A stretch of 64,000 nt of DNA, from NCBI RefSeq assembly GCF_031846385.1, contig NZ_JAVRHV010000003.1:1-64000 (forward strand), read 5' to 3'. The notes below the pieces were generated by a model. That model had not been told where the DNA came from, ran no database searches, and saw nothing but the letters and a program-made list of their open reading frames with translations. The position numbers and the translations under genes were made by a program. This DNA comes from Urechidicola vernalis (GTDB taxonomy: Bacteria; Bacteroidota; Bacteroidia; Flavobacteriales; Flavobacteriaceae). Shown piece after piece: positions 35,629 through 44,467 of this stretch (the stretch's first letter is position 1; each line of letters starts with the position of its first letter).

Positions 35629-35948
35629 TCAAAAATTGTTGGATTTCACAAAGTTAACTTCTTATGCTATTAAGTACTACTACAAAATTTGCGGTGACCT
35701 GTATTATTAATGCAATGCAAAATTGTACTTCATTTAAATTAAGGATGATTTAAAAGTAGAAATTTATTGTAACCTTCATAAGTTTTATGGATAAATGACA
35801 AATATTTATCGATATAGGTATAAAAATTCATAAAAACTTAGGGTTTTAATCAATAATTGACCCACCTATTATTCTTTTGTGAATAAGATATATCACGCTT
35901 TTTTAAACTTTTCAATAGCCTTATTTTTGCAGAACAAAATGGAATAAG
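35629..35948. other. Divergent intergenic region
   Basis: These 320 bp separate the DUF1592 gene and the decarboxylase gene. They are AT-rich, with one recognisable forward -7 box at 35922-35929 and no ORF, RNA gene or repeat that I can identify. A reverse promoter for the large redox operon must lie here, but I cannot place it. Confidence 0.6.
35922..35929 (+). promoter_or_regulatory. Promoter -7 box TATTTTTG
   Basis: TATTTTTG fits TAnnTTTG and lies 20 bp before the ATG at 35949, a typical distance for a short Bacteroidota leader. Confidence 0.5.
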
Positions 35949-37391
35949 ATGAAATCGAATAAAAATTTAGATCTTTCTAAGGAGGAAATGAAAAAATATG
36001 GGTACAGCGTTGTTGATACCATAGTTGAGCATTTCGATACCATGAATGAGAAACCACCTTTTTCTACCGCCAGTAGAAAAGAGATGGATGCCTTGTTTTT
36101 AGAAGAAGCCCCAGAAAAAGGGATGGATGTACATGAAGTTTTAGATTTTGTAAAAGAAAATGTGCTGTCTGAAATTAATATAGCATCGCACCCGAAGTTT
36201 TATTCATTTGTACCTGGACCTAGTAATTATATAAGTGCCATGGCCGATAGTTTGGCTACTGGATATAATGTTTTTTCTGGTGGTTGGATTGCCTCTGCGG
36301 CTGCAGCCGAATTGGAAATTGTTACTGTAAATTGGTTGTTAAAACTGTTTAAGTTTCCTGTGAAAAAAGGTGGGGGAATATTTACAAGTGGTGGTTCCAT
36401 GGCCAACCTTACCGCATTGGTAACGGCACGGAGGCAAAAATGTGGTGATGATTTTTCTAAGGCAGTTATTTATATGTCTGATCAAACACATTCTTCTAAT
36501 ATCAAAGCCATACGAACAATTGGTTTTAAAAAGAATCAAGTAAGAATTATACCGACCGATTTAGAGTTTAAAATGTCTTTCAATAAGTTGAAAAATGCAA
36601 TTGCGAAAGATAAGTTGGCAGGATTACAACCTTTGTGTATGATTGCCAATGCTGGAACTACGAACACCGGAACTGTTGATGATCTAAGAGAGATATCAAA
36701 AATATGTAAAGCCGAAAAAATGTGGATGCATGTGGATGCAGCTTATGGAGGTGGAGCAATCTTGTCTGAAAAAGGAAGAAAAGAATTACGTGGAATAGAA
36801 AAAGCAGATTCAGTTACCATAGACCCTCATAAATGGTTTTTTCAACCTTATGAAATGGGATGTTTATTGGTAAGAAATCATAAGTGGTTAAGTAATACGT
36901 TTAGCGAAAAACCAGAATATCTAAGAGATATTGAAGGAAATGAATCTGAGATTAACTTCTATGATCATGGAGTGCAGTTAACGAGAAGGTTTAGAGCGTT
37001 GAAATTTTATATGTCAATAAAAACGTTTGGACTGGAGTCATTTAGAGAAGCGGTCTCTTATAGTATCGATTTGGCAGATAGAACGGAAGACTTGATTAGA
37101 AAAAGTAAAAATTGGGAAATTGTTTCTCCGGCAACGCTTGCAGTAATCAATTTTAGATACAATCCAATTGATCAAAATTTCACAGAACAACAATTAGATG
37201 AAATCAACCAAAAGGTTTCGCAAGAAATTACTGGAAGTGGTGAAGCAGTTTTGGTAACTACTATTTTGCAAAAACAAGTGGTATTAAGAATGTGTTTGAT
37301 AAACCCTAGAACAACGATAGATGACGTGAAAGGAACTTTATTAAAATGCTCTTCTTTGGCAAAAGAATTCCGAAAAGAACTATTAACGTAA
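35949..37391 (+). CDS. PLP-dependent group II amino acid decarboxylase-like protein
   Basis: This protein of 480 residues belongs to the pyridoxal-dependent decarboxylase family (aromatic-L-amino-acid/glutamate type). The cofactor Lys lies in SVTIDPHKWFFQPYEMG. Other marks are HPKFYSFVPGPSNYISAMAD, GGIFTSGGSMANLTAL and WMHVDAAYGGGAILSEKGRK. There is no signal peptide. It would decarboxylate an amino acid or, as some members do, catalyse aldehyde synthesis; the substrate cannot be told. Next on the strand, after 66 bp, is manA. Confidence 0.87.
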   Translation: MKSNKNLDLSKEEMKKYGYSVVDTIVEHFDTMNEKPPFSTASRKEMDALFLEEAPEKGMDVHEVLDFVKENVLSEINIASHPKFYSFVPGPSNYISAMADSLATGYNVFSGGWIASAAAAELEIVTVNWLLKLFKFPVKKGGGIFTSGGSMANLTALVTARRQKCGDDFSKAVIYMSDQTHSSNIKAIRTIGFKKNQVRIIPTDLEFKMSFNKLKNAIAKDKLAGLQPLCMIANAGTTNTGTVDDLREISKICKAEKMWMHVDAAYGGGAILSEKGRKELRGIEKADSVTIDPHKWFFQPYEMGCLLVRNHKWLSNTFSEKPEYLRDIEGNESEINFYDHGVQLTRRFRALKFYMSIKTFGLESFREAVSYSIDLADRTEDLIRKSKNWEIVSPATLAVINFRYNPIDQNFTEQQLDEINQKVSQEITGSGEAVLVTTILQKQVVLRMCLINPRTTIDDVKGTLLKCSSLAKEFRKELLT

Positions 37392-37457
37392 CATTCATCT
37401 AAATTATCGATAGGTATAATTGTTATTGAACTATTTTTACAATAAAATATTACCTAA

Positions 37458-38666
37458 ATGTCCGGAGTTTATAAATTAAAAGGAGTTATTCAAAATTACG
37501 CTTGGGGTGGAACCGAGTTTATTCCAAAGTTATTAGGTGCAAAACCAAATGTGATTAAATGCGCCGAGTATTGGTTGGGAGCTCATAATAATGCAACATC
37601 TACGGTTTTTAAGGGAGGAAATGAAATAAAATTAAACGCACTTATTTCTAAAGATATTAAGGCCAATTTAGGATTAAATATTTCTGAGAAATTCGGCTGT
37701 TTGCCTTTTCTATTCAAGGTGCTAGATGTACATGATATGCTATCTATACAAGTACATCCTTCAAAAAAAGAAGCGGAAAAAGGATTTAAAAAAGAAAATA
37801 AACTAGGAATACCATTAAGAGCTTCGAATAGGAATTATAAAGATGACAATCATAAGCCAGAAATAATGGTAGCCTTAAGTGAATTTTGGTTGTTGCATGG
37901 ATTTTTAACCGAAAAGAAACTAATTATTTGCCTGAATTCAACTCCAGAATTATCTCATTTGATTGCTGATTTTAAAAATGAAGGTTATCGAGGTTTATAT
38001 AAAAAACTGATGGAGGAGTCGCAAGAAGTTACGGATGCAGTTTTGCAGCCTTTGATCAAACGAGTTTTACCTCTTTATAAACAAGGCGAATTAGACAAAA
38101 ATTCCCCAGATTATTGGGCAGCAAAAGCTTATGAGACTTTTTGTGATGAGGGAATTATAGATAAGGGAATTTATTCAATCTACTTATTCAATATTGTGCA
38201 AGCAAATATAGGAGAAGCTGTTTTTCAGGATGCCGGAATTCCACATGCCTATTTAGAAGGGCAAAACATGGAATTGATGGCAAATTCTGATAACGTATTG
38301 CGAGGTGGTTTAACTCCTAAGCATGTTGATGTTCCAGAACTTTTAAAACATGTTGAGTTTCAAGAAACAATTCCTAACATAATGCAAGGCGAATTGCAGG
38401 CTGACGGTATTGAATGCATTTATAAAAGTCCAGCACCTGATTTTGAGTTAAGTCAACTAGTCTTTTCAAAAAAGAAAAGCAAGTACACTAATAAATCAAA
38501 AACAGCAATAATTTACATTGTTGTTAATGGTAAGGCTAAGGTTCAGGATTCGGATAAAAGCATAGAAATTAAAAAAGGAGAAGCAATTGTTGTATTAGCC
38601 GAATCTAACTATAGTATTGAAGCCGAAGGTGACGCTATTTTGTACAAAGCAACGGCACCAATATAA
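37458..38666 (+). CDS. manA: Mannose-6-phosphate isomerase, class I
   Basis: This protein of 402 residues has the type I PMI pattern: LKGVIQNYAWGGTEFIPKLLG, zinc ligand regions VLDVHDMLSIQVHPSKKEAE and NHKPEIMVAL, and IPHAYLEGQNMELMANSDNV RGGLTPKH (quoted in parts). It interconverts mannose-6-phosphate and fructose-6-phosphate. The spacing to the previous gene allows co-transcription. It faces the fucose operon head-on, ending 24 bp before the oxidase gene stops. GDP-fucose synthesis begins from mannose, so a link with sugar metabolism in this region is natural but unproven. Confidence 0.92.
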   Translation: MSGVYKLKGVIQNYAWGGTEFIPKLLGAKPNVIKCAEYWLGAHNNATSTVFKGGNEIKLNALISKDIKANLGLNISEKFGCLPFLFKVLDVHDMLSIQVHPSKKEAEKGFKKENKLGIPLRASNRNYKDDNHKPEIMVALSEFWLLHGFLTEKKLIICLNSTPELSHLIADFKNEGYRGLYKKLMEESQEVTDAVLQPLIKRVLPLYKQGELDKNSPDYWAAKAYETFCDEGIIDKGIYSIYLFNIVQANIGEAVFQDAGIPHAYLEGQNMELMANSDNVLRGGLTPKHVDVPELLKHVEFQETIPNIMQGELQADGIECIYKSPAPDFELSQLVFSKKKSKYTNKSKTAIIYIVVNGKAKVQDSDKSIEIKKGEAIVVLAESNYSIEAEGDAILYKATAPI

Positions 38667-38690
38667 ACTATCAGGTACCCCTTGTAATAT

Positions 38691-39842
38691 TTATTTCGAA
38701 ATTAAATGTTTCGGAAAATCTTCAACACGTTCACAACATATTTGTTCCATTACTTGTTGTAATTCTGTTTTAAGTAATGAAATGGTGTGATCTCCTCCTT
38801 GTTTTCCTAGTGCTGAAACTCCATACATAAAAGAGCGCCCCATAAAGGTGAATTTTGCACCACTGGCCAAAGTTCTTGCTACATCGGGTCCGGATCTTAT
38901 TCCACTATCCATCATTACGGTAATTTGATCTCCGTATTTTTCCGAAATTCGGGCCAATGGTTTAATAGTAGATTCTCCAGCATCTAATTGTCTACCACCA
39001 TGATTAGAAACAATAATTCCGTCCAAACCGAGTCTAATAGCGCTTTCGGCATCGGCCTCATTCGCGACACCTTTTAAAACCAATTTTCCTGGCCACACAT
39101 CTCTAATAGGCTTGATTTTTTCTTCATTTAATCGACCAGAAAATGTCTCGTCCATAAATTTACCTAATTGTTTTATATCTAGATTTTTAGGCATGTATGG
39201 TTTTAATACTTCAAAATTCGGTTGTCCGTGTTTAAGCGTGTTTAATGCCCAGTTAGGTTTGCCTAATACTTGTAATATATTCTTAACGGACATGCTCGGT
39301 GGCATGGCTAAACCGTTTCTAATATCTCTAGGTCTAAACCCAAACGTTGGGACATCGCATAGAATAACCAATACAGGACATTCGGCTTCTTTAGCTCTAT
39401 TTATAATGTCATCTCTAAGTCTGTTTTCTGCAGGATGATACAATTGGAACCAAGCCTTACCTTCTGTAATTTCACTAATACGTTCAATACTACTTGTACT
39501 TACCGTACTTAATACAAACGGAATATTGTGTTCAAAGGCCGCTTTGGCAAGGATCTCGGGGGAATTTGGCCACATTAATCCTTGTAATCCAACTGGGGCA
39601 ATCCCGAATGGTGCATCATATGTATGTCCAAATAATTCCGTTTTCATGGAAGAACCTGTATGTTTGCTTAAGTAATACGGAAGTAATTCTACATCTCTAA
39701 TTTCAGAGGTGTTTTTAATTAGATTCACATCTTCATTACAACCGCCATCAAGATATTCGAAAGCAAATTTTGGAATGCTTTTTTTTGCTTTTTTACGTAA
39801 ATCTTCAACCGATGGATATTTTTTATTAAAATAGAGTGCCAT
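38691..39842 (-). CDS. FMN-dependent alpha-hydroxy acid (probably L-lactate) dehydrogenase
   Basis: This protein of 383 residues belongs to the FMN-dependent alpha-hydroxy acid oxidase family. Marks are FEYLDGG near residue 30, APFGIAPVGLQGLMWPNSPE, the lysine segment KLVLKGV, the catalytic His in VSNHGGRQLDAG and MMDSGIRSGPDVARTLASGA. Cytosolic or membrane-associated. It is the last gene of the fucose operon, 16 bp after the mutarotase. The hydrolytic fucose pathway yields L-lactate plus pyruvate, so oxidation of L-lactate to pyruvate is the natural role here. Other 2-hydroxy acids are possible. Confidence 0.88.
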   Translation of the reverse strand: MALYFNKKYPSVEDLRKKAKKSIPKFAFEYLDGGCNEDVNLIKNTSEIRDVELLPYYLSKHTGSSMKTELFGHTYDAPFGIAPVGLQGLMWPNSPEILAKAAFEHNIPFVLSTVSTSSIERISEITEGKAWFQLYHPAENRLRDDIINRAKEAECPVLVILCDVPTFGFRPRDIRNGLAMPPSMSVKNILQVLGKPNWALNTLKHGQPNFEVLKPYMPKNLDIKQLGKFMDETFSGRLNEEKIKPIRDVWPGKLVLKGVANEADAESAIRLGLDGIIVSNHGGRQLDAGESTIKPLARISEKYGDQITVMMDSGIRSGPDVARTLASGAKFTFMGRSFMYGVSALGKQGGDHTISLLKTELQQVMEQICCERVEDFPKHLISK

Positions 39843-39858
39843 TAAAATGGATGTTTAA

Positions 39859-40210
39859 TTAATTTTTTGAGTTTACATTCAATTCGTAAATTTTTTCCAT
39901 GAGCAACCACTTTTCTCCGGGATTGGCAGTTGGTAATGCTTTTTGATACTTCCACATTAATTTTTCCCATTCTTGAACTTTGGAATTTGAGGCATCCATT
40001 TCGTCTTTTTCTTCAAATGAAAAATCCTCACCGGCCTCTAAAATCATAAAAAGTCTGTTTTCAATCAAATAAATCTCCAACCTTTTTATGCCAGCATCAA
40101 TAATGCTCAATTCAATTTCAGGCCAAACATTTTGGTGGTATTTCTTGTAGGAATTGATAAGTTCCTTGTCGTTTAATAAATCCAATGCCAAACAATGTCT
40201 CTCCATAGTA

Positions 40211-40224
<14 letters not shown>
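39859..40224 (-). CDS. RhaM-type sugar mutarotase (probably for L-fucose)
   Basis: This protein of 121 residues is of the L-rhamnose mutarotase family (DUF718): HCLALDLLNDKELINSYKKY HQNVWPEI (quoted in parts), LEIYLIENRLFMILEAGEDF, and EKWLLMEKIYEL at the end. The His in the first block and the NVWPE motif are typical. It interconverts alpha and beta pyranose forms. Placement between fucP and the lactate dehydrogenase, in an operon with fucosidases, points to L-fucose rather than L-rhamnose. Its first codons overlap the end of fucP by 14 bp, which suggests translational coupling. Confidence 0.82.
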
Positions 40225-41521
<1,297 letters not shown>

Positions 41522-41605
41522 TCTTATGTTCTTAATTTGTTAGTAATAGTTTGGTTTTTCAAGTTAGTTTTCGAATGAAGGATTTACGTATTTTTTCGAC
41601 GAATG

Positions 41606-42385
41606 TTATAATGAACGGTCTAGATGTGTATAGCCTCCATCAACATATATCAATTGCCCGGTAGTGTGACTGGACTTATCTGACAGCAGTATCAATACCA
41701 TATTTGCAATTTCATTGGCGGTAGTCATCCTGTTTTCTAAAGGAATATTTTTAGTTATACTGTTTAGTTTCTCTTTAGGATTATCGAATGTTTTAATCCA
41801 TTTGTCATATAATGGGGTATAGCATTCGGCAACTATTACGGCATTAACTCGGATACTAAACGGTAATAATTCTACAGCCCATTCTCTTGTTAAGGCATTT
41901 CGGCCACCATTAGATGCGGCGTATCCAGATGTGCCACCTTGGCCTGTATCTGCTGTTTTAGATCCTATATTTACAACGGCACCTTTGCTTGCTTTTAAAG
42001 CGGGTAAGGCATGATGAACGATTAAATAATAATGGACTAAATTTTTGTGTAAAGAAGCGATTAAATCTTCATAATTACCATCGGTTAAACTAACCCCATC
42101 GTTTACACCTGCATTGTTAACCACTCCATCTATTCGACCAAATTCACTAAGAACGGATGCTACCGCATTTTTACATTGTTCCGGGTCAGTTAATTCGGCA
42201 ATGGCTGAAAATATTTTACCACCATTTTCTTCTACTTTTTGAATTAGAGAAGTTACACTTTCTTTATTTCTGCTTATAACTGCGGGAATTGCACCTTCTT
42301 TTAGTAATGCCTCTGTAATTCCAAGGCCAATACCTTTTGAACCGCCAGTAACAATAATCACTTTATTTTTTAAATTTAAATCCAT
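41606..42385 (-). CDS. SDR oxidoreductase, probable L-fucose dehydrogenase, with Asn in place of catalytic Lys
   Basis: This classical SDR of 259 residues has the NAD(P) motif VTGGSKGIGLGI, NNAGVNDG, and the active-site segment GQGGTSGYAASNGGRNALTR. In it the YxxxK lysine is Asn, although Tyr and the upstream Ser are kept. C-terminal AECYTPLYDKWI and GQLIYVDGGYTHLDRSL are normal. Its operon position suggests oxidation of L-fucose to the lactone. The missing Lys is odd for a dehydrogenase, but I recall similar sequences in other fucose clusters. It ends 85 bp before fucP. Confidence 0.75.
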   Translation of the reverse strand: MDLNLKNKVIIVTGGSKGIGLGITEALLKEGAIPAVISRNKESVTSLIQKVEENGGKIFSAIAELTDPEQCKNAVASVLSEFGRIDGVVNNAGVNDGVSLTDGNYEDLIASLHKNLVHYYLIVHHALPALKASKGAVVNIGSKTADTGQGGTSGYAASNGGRNALTREWAVELLPFSIRVNAVIVAECYTPLYDKWIKTFDNPKEKLNSITKNIPLENRMTTANEIANMVLILLSDKSSHTTGQLIYVDGGYTHLDRSL

Positions 42386-42391
42386 ATTTTT

Positions 42392-44455
42392 TTATTTAGT
42401 GATGATGCCTATTTCTGCAACAAGGGCTTTATGGTCTTTGTTTTTGACCTTATTTGCTCTTAGTTTTACAAATTTCACTCTTGATTTTTTATCAAATGTA
42501 ATTTTTTGCTCAATCGGATTGGCAATGATATTAGAGAATTCTCCTTTCTTAAGCAAATTCCAATTTTTACCATTACGACTACCATAAAAACTATAATGAG
42601 TTATTTCGTTTTTAGACCATTTACTTTGTGAAGGAAGATACGTAAAGCCCTTTATTCGATGTGTCTCTCCTAAGTCAATAATCAATTCGTTGTTTATTTG
42701 AGCATTAGAATTTGGATTGTCGTCTATGCTTGCGTCGAGTTTTTTATCTCCACTAACAATTGACCATTTGCTTTTACTAATGTCAAATGATTTTGAATTA
42801 ATTTCACTTTTTCTATTGGTTTTACTATCCAATGCAAAAGTTTTTATAGTTGTAGGTTTATGCACTTCAAAGGGCATCGAATATTTTGATGATTCCGTTG
42901 TTGGTGTTTCACCATTTATGGTATAATAAATGTCAACCCCTTCTTCAGGAATATTTAAACTAACGATTCCATTTTTATCTCTCATTATTTTAGGAGCATC
43001 AACAACCAATGGCGCATTATATACTTCTATATTAGAAATAGTAGGACTTGCTTTTGCGTCTTCAATAGTCAATTTTAATTTAGTTGCCGTTACATCATCA
43101 AAGCGTAAGATTCGCTTATATCCAATAGTCGTTTGGTTGTCAATTGTTTCCCATTTTCCATTAACTTCAGCTTCTAATTTGAATTTTTTTACACGTTGTC
43201 CTAAAGCAATGTATTCTTGTACTACAAAGCGATTAAATGTAGTTGGTTGTTCAAATTCTATAGTCAATGAACTTTCAATAACTCCCTCTTCAGTTGCCCA
43301 ATAGGTATGTTCTTCTCCGTCAACAGCAGCTCCAGAAGAAAATGCTGCATCGCTTCTAGTATTAGAAGTTTCTATTTTAGCATTTAAAGCCAAATTGTTG
43401 GCAAAATCTAAGTTCAGTTGATTTGTTAGTTTTTGTAATTGAGCTACATCATTTTCATGAATTAATCCACGTGTGTCAACTGGGAAATTCAATAGAAAAG
43501 TACTATTTCTTCCAATGGAATAATAATAGATATCCAACAGTTTTTTAAGAGAATGTACTTTATCATCTTCATAAGGATGATAATACCATCCTGGTCTAAT
43601 CGATACATCAGCTTCGGCCGGCACCCAATGGGTTCCATTTTCTTGCCCCATCGAATATTTTTTAGAATACTCTGGCATACCCCCGTAAACTGAATCTTTA
43701 AGTAGAGGAGACCAAGTGGTTTCATATGCATGACCATGCTCATTTCCTACCCATCTAGTTCCAGGCCCAGCATCACTAAAGATTATAGCGTTTGGTTGTA
43801 ATTCTTTCACTAATTTATAGGTTTCTTCCCAACCATAATAGGATAGTTTGTCTACTTTTCTAGATTCGTTGGCACCTCCATAATAACCGTCACCACCATT
43901 AGCGCCATCAAACCAAACTTCAAAAATGTCGCCGTAATCAGTCAGTAACTCTGTAAGTTGATTCCTAAAATAGGTGATGTATTCAGGCTTTCCATAATCT
44001 GCGTGATTACGATCCCAAGGAGAAAGGTATACACCAAGTTTTAACCCATATTCTTTACATGCATCTGCCAATTCTCGAATAACATCACCTTTTCCATCTC
44101 GCCAAGGTGAATTTTTTACAGAATGTTCTGTGTATTCAGATGGCCATAAACAAAATCCATCATGATGTTTGGCAGTGATGATTAATCCTGTCATTCCTGC
44201 TTCTTTTGCAACTCTTGCCCATTGACGCGCATCTAGTTCAGTAGGATTAAATATCTCAGGTTTTTTATCTCCATAGCCCCATTCAATATTTGTGAAAGTA
44301 TTCATATTAAAATGCAAGAATCCGTAGAATTCCATTTCTTGCCACCTAAGTTGATCTTCAGTAGGAATTGGGTGAACTGGACTTGGAGGTCCCGGTGTAC
44401 ACGCCATCAATAATGCAAGCGCGATAAATAAAATTGAGTTAGAAGTAGTTTTCAT
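42392..44455 (-). CDS. GH29 alpha-L-fucosidase with C-terminal F5/8C modules
   Basis: This lipoprotein of 687 residues (ALLMACTPGP) has a GH29 domain (about 30-350). The nucleophile region is FEVWFDGANGG with Asp183, and the fucose-binding segment TAKHHDGFCLWPSEYT is present. Then follow two discoidin-type (F5/8C) modules, around residues 355-470 (ALNAKIETSNTRSDAAFSSG) and 560-685 (KLDASIDDNPNSNAQINNEL), with a chitobiase-like C-terminal insert (VDIYYTINGETPTTESSKYS) between them. The cleft resembles the alpha-1,3/4-specific GH29-B group. It would cleave terminal fucose at the outer membrane. Confidence 0.9.
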   Translation of the reverse strand: MKTTSNSILFIALALLMACTPGPPSPVHPIPTEDQLRWQEMEFYGFLHFNMNTFTNIEWGYGDKKPEIFNPTELDARQWARVAKEAGMTGLIITAKHHDGFCLWPSEYTEHSVKNSPWRDGKGDVIRELADACKEYGLKLGVYLSPWDRNHADYGKPEYITYFRNQLTELLTDYGDIFEVWFDGANGGDGYYGGANESRKVDKLSYYGWEETYKLVKELQPNAIIFSDAGPGTRWVGNEHGHAYETTWSPLLKDSVYGGMPEYSKKYSMGQENGTHWVPAEADVSIRPGWYYHPYEDDKVHSLKKLLDIYYYSIGRNSTFLLNFPVDTRGLIHENDVAQLQKLTNQLNLDFANNLALNAKIETSNTRSDAAFSSGAAVDGEEHTYWATEEGVIESSLTIEFEQPTTFNRFVVQEYIALGQRVKKFKLEAEVNGKWETIDNQTTIGYKRILRFDDVTATKLKLTIEDAKASPTISNIEVYNAPLVVDAPKIMRDKNGIVSLNIPEEGVDIYYTINGETPTTESSKYSMPFEVHKPTTIKTFALDSKTNRKSEINSKSFDISKSKWSIVSGDKKLDASIDDNPNSNAQINNELIIDLGETHRIKGFTYLPSQSKWSKNEITHYSFYGSRNGKNWNLLKKGEFSNIIANPIEQKITFDKKSRVKFVKLRANKVKNKDHKALVAEIGIITK

Positions 44456-44467
44456 TTTTAATAATAG

